Numbered from the stretch's first letter, positions 1-5,881 are shown. The stretch: DNA of 6,341 nucleotides from Planctomycetota bacterium (GCA_021838985.1 JAKCCC010000120.1:1-6341); one strand, 5' to 3'. Notes: a model not told the origin generated them from the sequence alone. A program made the numbers and translations.

Positions 1-79
1 CCGGCGGAGACAGACCGACTGGCGAAGGGGTGTTGCGAAGGTGGGGCGGTCGAAGCGGGCTACCAAGGTGCTCTTCCCC

Positions 80-622
80 TCACCCGAACAGAAGCGATTC
101 CTGCTGGGCGGTGCAGCCGAGCGCCAGTCCGGGCCAACGTTCCACAAATGGCGCCGCGGATATCCGGCCCAGTTCGCTCGGTTCAATCTTGTGTAAACCG
201 CCTCCGTAGACGCGGCCCTCGGCGCGCAATTCCAGCCCGGTGACGTGACGGAGCAGCTCAAACACTTCCCCGGCCCGCTCGGGATGGCGTCGGAGCATCG
301 CCGCGAGGCCGCTCTTGGGGTAGAGCATTAAATACAGATTCGTCCCAATGGCCGCCGAGCGATTCCAGATGAAACGGAACGGCCCTTTGCCGTTTGTTCC
401 ACGGCCCATATACGTGCACAGGAAAGGAGCGGGGCGCCGTTGCTCTTGTCTGTACCAAGGCACTCGTTTGCCGACCAGGTAGCCGTCTTTGACTCCCAAG
501 ACCTGGGCCGTTTGCAGATATTCCCAGAGTGCGGGATGGGGTTTATCCGCATTTATTTTAATGGGCGGCAAAGCAGGCTCCGGATCTCGTCCCTGCCATG
601 GTACAGCGCCCAAGGCAGCCTG
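80..622 (-). pseudogene. C-terminal remnant of an Eco57I-type adenine-specific DNA methyltransferase
   Basis: The minus-strand frame runs from just after a TAA (623-625) to a TGA at 82-80. Counting from a TTG at 613-611 (177 aa), it carries blocks I recognise from the C-terminal, target-recognition side of Eco57I/type IIG-like N6-adenine methyltransferases: HPALWEYLQ (26-34), [15 protein letters not shown] (43-57), [10 protein letters not shown] (62-71), [22 protein letters not shown] (78-99) and [17 protein letters not shown] (132-148). Intact family members are several hundred residues longer. The SAM-binding FxGxG motif and the catalytic NPPY/F motif are absent, and I found no continuation of the protein in any minus-strand frame between 625 and about 950. 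The TTG has no good ribosome binding site and is probably only the first start-like codon after the break. A piece of an old restriction-modification gene is the best reading; it should not be enzymatically active. The family call is from memory of conserved motifs. Confidence 0.68.
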
Positions 623-657
623 TTAAATACCCGGGGATGCCCACGACGAATTCCAAC

Positions 658-684
658 CACGAAGGGCACGAAAAGCACGAAAAA
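658..684. repeat. Three tandem 9-nt units, CACGAARRR type
   Basis: CACGAAGGG, CACGAAAAG and CACGAAAAA lie head to tail and run into an A tract. They start 33 bp beyond the stop that bounds the methyltransferase remnant. The same 9-mer type recurs at 1658-1675 (CACAAAGAA, CACGAAGGC), with looser forms around 2017-2035 and 5615-5640. Short periodic units of this kind are common between genes in Verrucomicrobiota, Lentisphaerota and Planctomycetota genomes, in my recollection. Confidence 0.75.
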
Positions 685-974
685 AAAATAATGTGCTTGT
701 TTTTAGGATGATCGGCGGTTGGCGCGACCAACGATTCTACCGAGTTGGCCTTTGGTGACCTCGCTGGCTCGAAAATATTTGCTTTTCGGGCGCCGCAGGT
801 CCGCAAAACGTTGGCCCGCGAGCATGGATCGCTCCACGGGAATCGCACATGTTGCTGCGCGGTCTATCCCGCGCGTCGCCTTTATTTGGACCCCATCGGA
901 TTTGGTACGAGGGAAAACAATCTCTGGTGGGGATAAAGCAGTCACAAAAGGGCGAACCCCAAGCCCCGTGTCAG
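685..974. other. Gene-poor stretch, nothing recognised
   Basis: Open frames exist on both strands, for example about 80 codons on minus from 945 to 703. None has a convincing Shine-Dalgarno sequence, a recognisable protein motif or a clear codon-position bias. No tRNA-like T-arm (GTTCRANNC) or rRNA signature was seen. It may be decayed coding sequence that once lay next to the methyltransferase remnant, but this cannot be shown from the sequence alone. Confidence 0.5.
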
Positions 975-1053
975 AGAGTCGCTAGGGCGACCTTCAGCGC
1001 GGTGAACCGAACGAGAATGGAGCACCCGAGGACGCAGCGGAAGAGGAATGATG
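975..1053. repeat. Composite repeat, left module, copy 1
   Basis: The block starts AGAGTCGCTAGGGCGACC and matches 1711-1789. The first 53 nt differ at a single base; the remainder aligns with a few substitutions and small indels. Near the start, GTCGC (978-982) can pair with GCGAC (987-991) around a TAGG loop. In the other copy the stem is kept and the loop is TACG. It is followed by the palindromic element at 1055-1179, which the second copy lacks. Confidence 0.9.
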
Positions 1054-1054
1054 A

Positions 1055-1179
1055 TACTGCACACGGCTCTTATTGCGACGTACCGTTCGCCAAAGTAGAA
1101 GCGGCGTCCCGCCGCTTTCCTGGGCCGGATGCACGCTGGCTTGGCCTCTGGAATGCATCATTAATAGCCGTGTGCGGTA
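1055..1179. repeat. Palindromic MITE-like element interrupting the composite repeat
   Basis: The outer arms are TACTGCACACGGCT (1055-1068) and AGCCGTGTGCGGTA (1166-1179), inverted repeats with 13 of 14 pairs. The centre holds a hairpin at 1099-1117 (AAGCGGCG, loop TCC, CGCCGCTT, 8 bp). The sequence on either side (975-1053 and 1180-1419) is contiguous, allowing for about 20 extra bases, in the other module copy (1711-2010), so this element looks like an insertion of about 125 bp. No open reading frame of note and no transposase are present. No clear target-site duplication is visible. A non-autonomous element or a mobile palindromic repeat is possible. Confidence 0.6.
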
Positions 1180-1419
1180 GAACCGCGAAACCCGCGGAAG
1201 GCCAGAACCACAGTTTACCCGCCGCGGCGGGGATCACCCGGATGGCACGGATAAAGTTGGCGTTCTTGGCCGCCTTTATCGGTCAATCCGTGAAATCAGC
1301 GAAATGCCCGCCGTGGCGGGTAAATTGCGGTTTTTCGGCGGTTTTAGGCTCTGGACGAAACGACAAACGATTTGGACGAAAAGCTATAGACGCGGGCTTG
1401 ATCCAGTGCTAGAGTTAAA
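1180..1419. repeat. Composite repeat, right module, copy 1 (imperfect hairpin plus 89-nt conserved tail)
   Basis: Positions 1241-1419 match 1832-2010 base for base without gaps over 179 nt, with 11 differences by my count. Within it, CAGTTTACCCGCCGCGGCGGG (1211-1231) and 1307-1327 are inverted with 19 of 21 pairs. Inside these, GATAAAG (1250-1256) pairs with CTTTATC (1274-1280), so the first part can form a long imperfect hairpin. The last 89 nt (1331-1419) lie outside the hairpin and differ from the other copy at one base only. Confidence 0.88.
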
Positions 1420-1513
1420 TATCAGATGTAGCGGAAGAGCCGCTGATGACGGAGTGCGGGTGGGTGGACGCGAAGGCCCAAGTAAGAAGGACGCGAATGG
1501 TTGTGCCGTGGCG

Positions 1514-1650
1514 AACCGCGAAACCCGGGGAAGGCGAGAACCACAGTTTACCCGCCGCGGCGGGGATCACCCGGATCGCACGGATGAAGTTGGTTGTCTC
1601 CGCCGATCCGTGTAAAGAGTGTAACCCTCGCCGTGGCCGGTAAACTGCGG
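1514..1650. repeat. Composite repeat, partial middle copy without the conserved tail
   Basis: This copy begins GAACCGCGAAACCCGGGGAAGG, resembling 1180 onwards, and keeps the left arm (1544-1564, identical to 1211-1231) and a diverged right arm (1627-1647), pairing at 18 of 21 positions. The centre between them differs from the other copies, and the 89-nt tail is missing. It lies between the two fuller copies. The adjoining 1658-1675 segment holds two CACGAARRR-type 9-mers. Confidence 0.8.
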
Positions 1651-1710
1651 CGCGAGACACAAAGAACACGAAGGCGACCGTGAGATGAGGAATCGTAAGC
1701 ACCGCGTCGA

Positions 1711-1789
1711 AGAGTCGCTACGGCGACCTTCAGCGCGGTGAACCGAACGAGAATGGAGCACCCGGAGGCGCATGCGGAAGGAGGATGAT
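1711..1789. repeat. Composite repeat, left module, copy 2
   Basis: Second copy of 975-1053, starting AGAGTCGCTACGGCGACC. Stem GTCGC (1714-1718) and GCGAC (1723-1727) enclose a TACG loop. Here the module continues directly, through about 40 nt related to 1180-1209, into the right module at 1815-2010, with no palindromic element in between. Confidence 0.9.
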
Positions 1790-1810
1790 CAGGCGCGGGA
1801 GACACGGAAG

Positions 1811-2010
1811 ACCGTAACCGCGGATTACACGGATGGCACGGATAAAGTTGGCGTTTTTGCCGTCCTTTATCGGCCAATCCGTGAAATCAGCGTAATCCCC
1901 GCCGTGGCGGGTAAAATACGATTTTTCGGCGGTTTTAGGCTCTGGACGAAACGACAAACGATTTGGACGAAAAGCTATAGACGCGGGCTTGATCCGGTGC
2001 TAGAGTTAAA
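1811..2010. repeat. Composite repeat, right module, copy 2, with 9-nt periodic arm
   Basis: Three consecutive 9-mers, CGGATTACA, CGGATGGCA and CGGATAAAG (1821-1847), form the left arm of an imperfect hairpin: 1822-1843 and 1877-1898 are inverted with 18 of 22 pairs. The CCCGCCGTGGCGGG right arm of copy 1 is kept (1898-1911), but its left partner is absent, which accounts for about 20 nt of length difference. The tail 1922-2010 is almost identical to 1331-1419. This copy ends about 160 bp upstream of the pseudopilin start. Confidence 0.88.
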
Positions 2011-2155
2011 ACAGAAGAACCACGGAGGACGAGGAAAAATAATCCCGATGTCGCGAAGTTTCGGGACCGATCGGGAAAAACTGACAACTTAATTAACCCG
2101 GAAGAACGGGAAGGGCCGCCGTAGCGACCCTTCGACAAATGGTCGGCTCTCTTTT
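2011..2155 (+). promoter_or_regulatory. Probable 5' leader/promoter region of the pseudopilin gene
   Basis: This spacer lies between the repeat mosaic and the pilin ribosome binding site. Visible structure includes TCCCGA (2043-2048) pairing with TCGGGA (2061-2066, or alternatively 2071-2076), CCCG/CGGG around GAAGAA at 2097-2110, and an AT-rich patch ACTTAATTAA (2087-2096). An inverted copy of the GTCGCTACGGCG core of the left repeat module lies at about 2118-2129. I found no convincing -35/-10 pair with normal spacing, so the promoter is inferred from position only. Confidence 0.3.
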
Positions 2156-2162
2156 AAAGGAG
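2156..2162 (+). promoter_or_regulatory. Shine-Dalgarno site of the pseudopilin gene
   Basis: AAAGGAG lies 6 nt before ATG 2169. This decides the start: the in-frame ATG at 2139 is 30 nt further upstream and has no comparable site. Confidence 0.85.
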
Positions 2163-2168
2163 ATTACG

Positions 2169-3458
2169 ATGAGAGCGAATGAAACCATCCAAGGCGTAGT
2201 CGGAACCGCGTTGTCCCCCATCACTTGGCTGCTAAGTTCTGTGGCCCTGCTGGTCGGTGCCATGGTGCTCGGCTTGGCGCGGAGCCTGGGAGCCTATGGC
2301 GACTTGGAATCGCTGCTCCACCGGGCCGGATTCCGCTCGTTCAGGAGCCGGGTCAGGGGTGCGTTAGGTTTTACGTTGATCGAGCTGCTGGTAGTGATCT
2401 CGATCATCGCGATCCTTATTAGCATTCTCCTGCCGGCGCTGGCTAAGGCCCGGGAATTAGCCAACCGCGCGGTCTGCATGGCCAATATCCGCGGGATCAT
2501 CCAGTCCATGGTGACCTATGCTCAGCCGAACAACGGCGTGTTCCCCGGCTCGTTTACGGAGATCAGCAACCCCGTCACCCTCGGTGGCGGCGGAAACTGG
2601 TACTGGAACGCCCCCATGGGAAATAACCCAACGGCAAACTACTACACGACGCCCCAGCAGGCGGTGTTGAACTGGTTCACCAACAACACCTTCGTGAATG
2701 GGCGCCCCAGCCCCTCGGCGGGGCTGTGGATGTTGGTGCTCCAGGGCTATACGACACCGGCGAGCTTTATCTGCCCGTCGGATCCGTTTGCCGATAGTCC
2801 GTCGCTGGAATACGTCACGCCGCCTCCCACGGCCGGTGCGACCGATTACTACTCGAATTTCGGCGGCGCCAACGCGATCGGCGCTGAGGGCGCTACCGGC
2901 GTTTACGGCCAGGGGCTAAGCTATTCCATCGCCTTCCCTTGGCCTTGGGAGAATAGCCCGTCAGGTGGTGTCACCTGCGTACAGGCGGTCCCCGATTGGT
3001 GGACCACAAACTTCACCAACTCGCAGGTCCCCTTGGTTAGCGACATGGCGCCGTTTGACGGCAATGCGACAGACGGCAGTGGCGTTGGGACCGGCGTCTA
3101 CCAGCGCGTCACCACCACCCTGCCGACGGCCAACACCTATGGCCCGTATATCTACAATTCCGGCAACCACGCCGGCGACGGCCAGAATGTGGGCTTCGCG
3201 GACGACCACGTAACTTGGGAAACTTCGCCCTACGTGGGCCAGAACGGTGACAATATTTTCACCTACACCACCGCCACGGGTGTGGTCAACGGCACGACGG
3301 ACACCAACCAGGTGGGGATGTCGTATGCCCGGACGGATGGGTTGGTGCACGTTCCGGAGATCACGACCCTGGGGGCGCCCTTTGATACCTGCATGACGCC
3401 CATCCGTTACGTAAACACCAACCAAACGCCCCCCGCCTCGGGTGCTTACTCGTGGTGA
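2169..3458 (+). CDS. Large pseudopilin (type IV pilin-like, H-X9-DG/DUF1559-type) with extended leader
   Basis: The product has 429 residues. The class III signal [19 protein letters not shown] lies at residues 67-85: prepilin peptidase should cut after Gly67 and methylate Phe68, with Glu72 as the conserved +5 residue. The following hydrophobic helix anchors the protein in the inner membrane or packs it in a pseudopilus. The mature part is Gly/Asn/Thr/Tyr-rich, with FICPSD (Cys202) and [19 protein letters not shown] around His334, then [12 protein letters not shown]. These are hallmarks of the large pseudopilin-like proteins amplified in planctomycetes and relatives; their role is not established, though type II secretion-like or surface assemblies are assumed. 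Unusual is the 67-residue leader, which holds its own hydrophobic segment (about 18-37) and a basic stretch before the cleavage site. The start at 2169 rests on the perfect ribosome binding site. A 12-bp hairpin follows the TGA, so it is probably transcribed largely on its own. Confidence 0.9.
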   Translation: MRANETIQGVVGTALSPITWLLSSVALLVGAMVLGLARSLGAYGDLESLLHRAGFRSFRSRVRGALGFTLIELLVVISIIAILISILLPALAKARELANRAVCMANIRGIIQSMVTYAQPNNGVFPGSFTEISNPVTLGGGGNWYWNAPMGNNPTANYYTTPQQAVLNWFTNNTFVNGRPSPSAGLWMLVLQGYTTPASFICPSDPFADSPSLEYVTPPPTAGATDYYSNFGGANAIGAEGATGVYGQGLSYSIAFPWPWENSPSGGVTCVQAVPDWWTTNFTNSQVPLVSDMAPFDGNATDGSGVGTGVYQRVTTTLPTANTYGPYIYNSGNHAGDGQNVGFADDHVTWETSPYVGQNGDNIFTYTTATGVVNGTTDTNQVGMSYARTDGLVHVPEITTLGAPFDTCMTPIRYVNTNQTPPASGAYSW

Positions 3459-3477
3459 CGGGGGCTGGTCCTCGCGC

Positions 3478-3509
3478 GGCCGCGGGCGGGGTCTTTTCCG
3501 CCCGCGGCC
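3478..3509 (+). terminator. Strong GC hairpin after the pseudopilin gene
   Basis: GGCCGCGGGCGG (3478-3489) and CCGCCCGCGGCC (3498-3509) form a perfect 12-bp stem with loop GGTCTTTT. It starts 20 nt after the stop codon. There is no T tract on the 3' side, so it is either a non-canonical terminator or a stabilising 3' structure on the pilin mRNA. Confidence 0.6.
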
Positions 3510-3725
3510 ACGCAGCAGGGGCGGCCGCGCAGCCGGGGAGGCAACTGTGGCCCGAGCCAGTCCACCCCGACGGTTTTTTGGGGGGGGCGGAGACTTGCCC
3601 GCCAGTCCATCCGTCCCGCCGACAACACCCAGGGGAGCCGTCGGCCGAGACGGCCGACCCTCAACGGCTGGAAACCTCGTGTTTGCGGGTCCGCGCCACA
3701 AGGGGCGAGAAGACATGCCCTAAAC
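3510..3725. other. GC-rich intergenic spacer before the beta-helix gene
   Basis: No gene is recognised. It holds a T6G8 run (3574-3587) and a perfect 8-bp hairpin, GTCGGCCG (3640-3647), loop AGA, CGGCCGAC (3651-3658). Frames that stay open here on either strand (for example minus 3716 to 2961) are low-complexity Arg/Pro/Gly-rich shadows of high-GC DNA. The promoter of the beta-helix gene, if it has its own, must lie here, but no clear -35/-10 pair was found. Confidence 0.5.
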
Positions 3726-3733
3726 AGGAAAGG
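3726..3733 (+). promoter_or_regulatory. Shine-Dalgarno site of the beta-helix gene
   Basis: AGGAAAGG ends 5 nt before ATG 3739. ACAGG (3724-3728) and CCTGT (3734-3738) could pair and place AAAGG in a 5-nt loop. That is a small stem and may be chance. Confidence 0.7.
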
Positions 3734-3738
3734 CCTGT

Positions 3739-5331
3739 ATGACGAAAGAAAAGCCCGACTCCAACGGCCCGTTAAATTCAACGGAACCTGGCCACCCAGT
3801 CGCCGCTGCCAGCATGCCGGGGAGTATCTTCGATCGGCGTCATTTCCTTGGTGGCGCGGCGTTGGCGGGCTTGGGAGCGGCGGGCGTTGGCTTGGGGGTC
3901 GGGCCTCTCGCCCGACAACAACCGCCGCAAGCGTCGGCCAGGTCTCCGGAGGCGATTCGCTCCGGCGAGACGGCCGATCCCCAGGCGCCTAACGATTCCC
4001 ACAAATATTACCTTAACGTCTACGACTTCGGCGCCCGAGGCAATGGCCGGGCTGATGATACCGCGGCCATTCAAAAAGCCTTGGATGCCGCCGCGAAAAA
4101 GGGCGGGATAGTGGTTGCGCCGTCAGGAAACTATCTCATCAAAAGTCACCTGACGATCCCGAAGGATGTCACCTTGGAAGGGGTATGGCGCTCGCTCGAC
4201 CGACCGCCGCGGCCAACCGGAACCGGCGTGGACATTGGCCTGGCCCACGGAATTCCCATGGTCCAGGGTACGACCTTGCTGGCGGTTGAGGGCAAAGGCA
4301 ATCCCACCGGCGAGCCGTTTATCACCGTTGAAGGCAATGCGACCCTTAAAGGCGTCACCATCTTCCATCCCGAGCAGGTGTCCACCTCCAACAACGATCC
4401 GAACGTTAAGGTTATTGCCTATCCTTGGGCGATTCGCGGGAAAGGTCAGGATGTTTCCGTGATGGATGTGGTGCTGGTCAATCCATACCAGGCGGTGGAT
4501 TTGGGCACCTTTCCCTGCGCCAGGCACATGATTCAACGCGTGGTCGGCCAGCCATTGCGTACGGGCATATTTATAAACGATTGCGGTGACGTGGGACGGG
4601 TGGAGAATGTGCATTGGTGGGGATTCGGGCCATCCTCCTACGACCGCTTCACGGCCGAGGCCACGGCATTTCTTATTGGCCAGACGGCATGGCAGTGCAT
4701 GTTTAACTGTTTTTCGACGGGCTATGGGGTTGGTTATCACTTCATTCGCGGGCCAAAGGGGCCGGCGGAGGAGGCGGGGCCAACAGGTAGCGTGTTTCTG
4801 ACCCAGTGCCACGCGGAAGCGGTATTCACTGCCGTACGGGTGGAGGACTGCGCGCAGGGGAGCGGGCTTGTTTTCGTCAATGGCCAGTTTACGGGCGGGG
4901 TCTACGGGCCGTTAAGTGGCGCTATCGCCATACCGGGTGTGACGGGGAAGTTTGATACCCACACCATCGAGATTGAACCGACGAATAGCGGCCCGGTGAA
5001 GTTCACCAACTGCAATGCTGGCACCACCAGGGACGGAGCGGGTGCTGTAGTCGTACAGGGTACTGGGCATGTGACCTTTAATGCCTGTACTTTCAGTCAA
5101 TGGGGTATGAAAGACCAGGAGGCCCCGGCCATTAAAGCGACCGGCGGCGGACTGACGGTGCTGGGATGCGAGTTTACCCACAACCCGGCCTTCGCCTACG
5201 GAAAGACCCAGGTTGAAATAGGGCCGAACGTCAAATCCACAATTATCGTCGGCAATCGGATGAAAGGCGGAGTGAGGATTGTAAATCGCAGCCGGGGCAG
5301 CGTACAGATAGGGCTGAATACGGATCAGTAG
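3739..5331 (+). CDS. Tat-exported right-handed beta-helix protein with pectate-lyase-3-like (GH28-related) domain
   Basis: The product has 530 residues. A twin-arginine motif DRRHFLGG (32-39) is followed by a Gly/Ala/Leu hydrophobic segment (40-58), so it is probably exported folded through Tat. A Pro/Gln/Ala-rich linker (60-88) leads to a typical Pectate_lyase_3 opening: VYDFGARGNGRADDTAAIQKAL (94-115), KKGGIVVAPSGNYLI (120-134) and LTIPKDVTLEGVW (138-150). The rest is short beta-strand coils rich in V, G, N and T (for example VFLTQCHAEAVF, VKFTNCNAGTT, VTFNACTFSQWG), ending IIVGNRMKGGVRIVNRSRGSVQIGLN, as in a right-handed parallel beta-helix. Family members bind or cleave polysaccharides such as pectin, but many have no known activity, and I cannot point to catalytic residues. 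It sits 280 bp after the pseudopilin in the same direction. Start choice rests on the ribosome binding site and on the full Tat signal. Confidence 0.88.
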   Translation: MTKEKPDSNGPLNSTEPGHPVAAASMPGSIFDRRHFLGGAALAGLGAAGVGLGVGPLARQQPPQASARSPEAIRSGETADPQAPNDSHKYYLNVYDFGARGNGRADDTAAIQKALDAAAKKGGIVVAPSGNYLIKSHLTIPKDVTLEGVWRSLDRPPRPTGTGVDIGLAHGIPMVQGTTLLAVEGKGNPTGEPFITVEGNATLKGVTIFHPEQVSTSNNDPNVKVIAYPWAIRGKGQDVSVMDVVLVNPYQAVDLGTFPCARHMIQRVVGQPLRTGIFINDCGDVGRVENVHWWGFGPSSYDRFTAEATAFLIGQTAWQCMFNCFSTGYGVGYHFIRGPKGPAEEAGPTGSVFLTQCHAEAVFTAVRVEDCAQGSGLVFVNGQFTGGVYGPLSGAIAIPGVTGKFDTHTIEIEPTNSGPVKFTNCNAGTTRDGAGAVVVQGTGHVTFNACTFSQWGMKDQEAPAIKATGGGLTVLGCEFTHNPAFAYGKTQVEIGPNVKSTIIVGNRMKGGVRIVNRSRGSVQIGLNTDQ

Positions 5332-5342
5332 ACGAAACCGCG

Positions 5343-5438
5343 GATTACCCAGCGCGGCCTGGTCGCCGTGGCGACTAAACCGGGCCGCAGCCAAACCCAA
5401 TCCACCGATTACCCAACGCGGCGGAGCCGCAACCAAAC
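5343..5438. repeat. Imperfect direct repeat GATTACCCARCGCGG...CCGCARCCAAAC
   Basis: Two units share the same ends, GATTACCCARCGCGG and CCGCARCCAAAC. The first (5343-5397) has a longer centre than the second (5407-5438). Each centre is a hairpin: nested stems in the first, and GCGGC/GCCGC (5418-5422 and 5426-5430) in the second. The array starts 11 nt after the stop codon of the beta-helix gene. Confidence 0.7.
5354..5388 (+). terminator. Two-tier hairpin downstream of the beta-helix gene
   Basis: The outer stem is GCGGCC (5354-5359) with GGCCGC (5383-5388). The inner stem is GTCGCC (5362-5367) with GGCGAC (5370-5375). It lies 22 nt after the stop and has no T tract. It could end or protect the transcript, but it is also part of the repeat pair at 5343-5438, so a termination role is a guess. 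Confidence 0.35.
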
Positions 5439-5468
5439 ACATAGCCCCCGGCTTGCCGGGGGTAGCGG
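5439..5468. repeat. Short palindromic repeat, family member 1 (C-rich stem)
   Basis: CCCCCGGC (5445-5452), loop TT, GCCGGGGG (5455-5462) form a perfect 8-bp stem. The flanks (CACATAGC before, GTAGCGGT after) resemble those of the units at 5811-5845 and 5882-5916 (CATATAGC and GTGGTATG), while the stem bases differ on both sides in a matched way. Confidence 0.7.
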
Positions 5469-5502
5469 TCCGCCGTCGAACATGCTGTCCTGATGACGAA
5501 CA

Positions 5503-5529
5503 AAAATCTTCGCATGGCGCAAAGATTTT
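5503..5529. repeat. Hairpin AAAATCTT/AAGATTTT
   Basis: AAAATCTT (5503-5510) and AAGATTTT (5522-5529) pair over 8 bp. Inside, CGC/GCG (5511-5513 and 5517-5519) adds 3 bp with a 2-nt bulge. It lies directly upstream of the 9-nt tandem units. Confidence 0.6.
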
Positions 5530-5543
5530 GGCGGTTTGTGGCG

Positions 5544-5570
5544 CGGATTTCACGGATTTCACGGATTTTA
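5544..5570. repeat. Three tandem 9-nt units, CGGATTTCA
   Basis: CGGATTTCA, CGGATTTCA and CGGATTTTA are consecutive. The same 9-mer family forms the hairpin arm at 1821-1847, about 3.7 kb away. Because the unit is three codons long, it leaves open frames of the ISRISR or FTDFTD kind that are not real proteins. Confidence 0.8.
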
Positions 5571-5723
5571 ATGACGAGACGCACGAGCCCGTGCGCTCCA
5601 AGCCAGAAGCATTTGCGCACGGCGCGAAGAAGCACGGAGATTGCGATACAGATTCTCGCAGATGTTCCAGACGAACCGAACCGCGGAACGGGCGGAAAAG
5701 CGGGGGCAGGTTCGTACCCCAAT

Positions 5724-5752
5724 CCCACCGCCGGTAAACCGGCGGCTATATG
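5724..5752. repeat. Short palindromic repeat, family member 2 (inverted orientation)
   Basis: CCGCCGG (5728-5734), loop TAAA, CCGGCGG (5739-5745) form a 7-bp stem followed by CTATATG. Read on the minus strand, the flanks match those of 5811-5845 (CATATAG on one side, GGTGG on the other). Confidence 0.7.
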
Positions 5753-5770
5753 CCAATTCGAAACCCTGTG

Positions 5771-5784
5771 GCCGATAAATCGGC
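5771..5784. repeat. Small hairpin GCCGAT-AA-ATCGGC
   Basis: A perfect 6-bp stem with a 2-nt loop. It lies inside the palindrome cluster, but its stem sequence and length differ from the main family. Confidence 0.5.
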
Positions 5785-5810
5785 ACCCCTATCTGCGACG
5801 CGTTGCCCCG

Positions 5811-5845
5811 GTCCCATATAGCCGCCGACTTGTCGGCGGTGGTAT
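5811..5845. repeat. Short palindromic repeat, family member 3
   Basis: CCGCCGAC (5822-5829), loop TT, GTCGGCGG (5832-5839) form an 8-bp stem inside a 35-nt unit that starts GTCCCATATAG and ends GTGGTAT. It is repeated at 5882-5916 with one substitution. Confidence 0.8.
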
Positions 5846-5881
5846 GTAGGGCTGATGCCCTCATCGGCCAGGCGCCCCCCA

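Noticed and set aside
849..2092. Several long open frames across the repeat mosaic (plus 849-1412, 1304-1615, 1772-2092; minus 1415-1702, 1548-1877)
   Set aside because: They are produced by the repeats themselves: homologous segments are read in shifting frames (for example KLRFFGGFRLWTKRQTIW-like text appears twice), and there are no ribosome binding sites or family motifs.
2139..2168. Upstream in-frame ATG at 2139 as start of the pseudopilin
   Set aside because: ATG 2169 has AAAGGAG at 6 nt, which would itself lie inside the coding region if translation began at 2139.
2961..3716. 251-residue minus-strand open frame overlapping the pseudopilin gene
   Set aside because: It is antisense to a well-supported gene, Arg/Gly/Pro-rich, and runs through the hairpin and the T6G8 tract. 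It is typical of shadow frames in GC-rich DNA.
4123..4812. 229-residue minus-strand open frame inside the beta-helix gene
   Set aside because: Its whole length is antisense to the recognised domain on the plus strand; no motif supports it.
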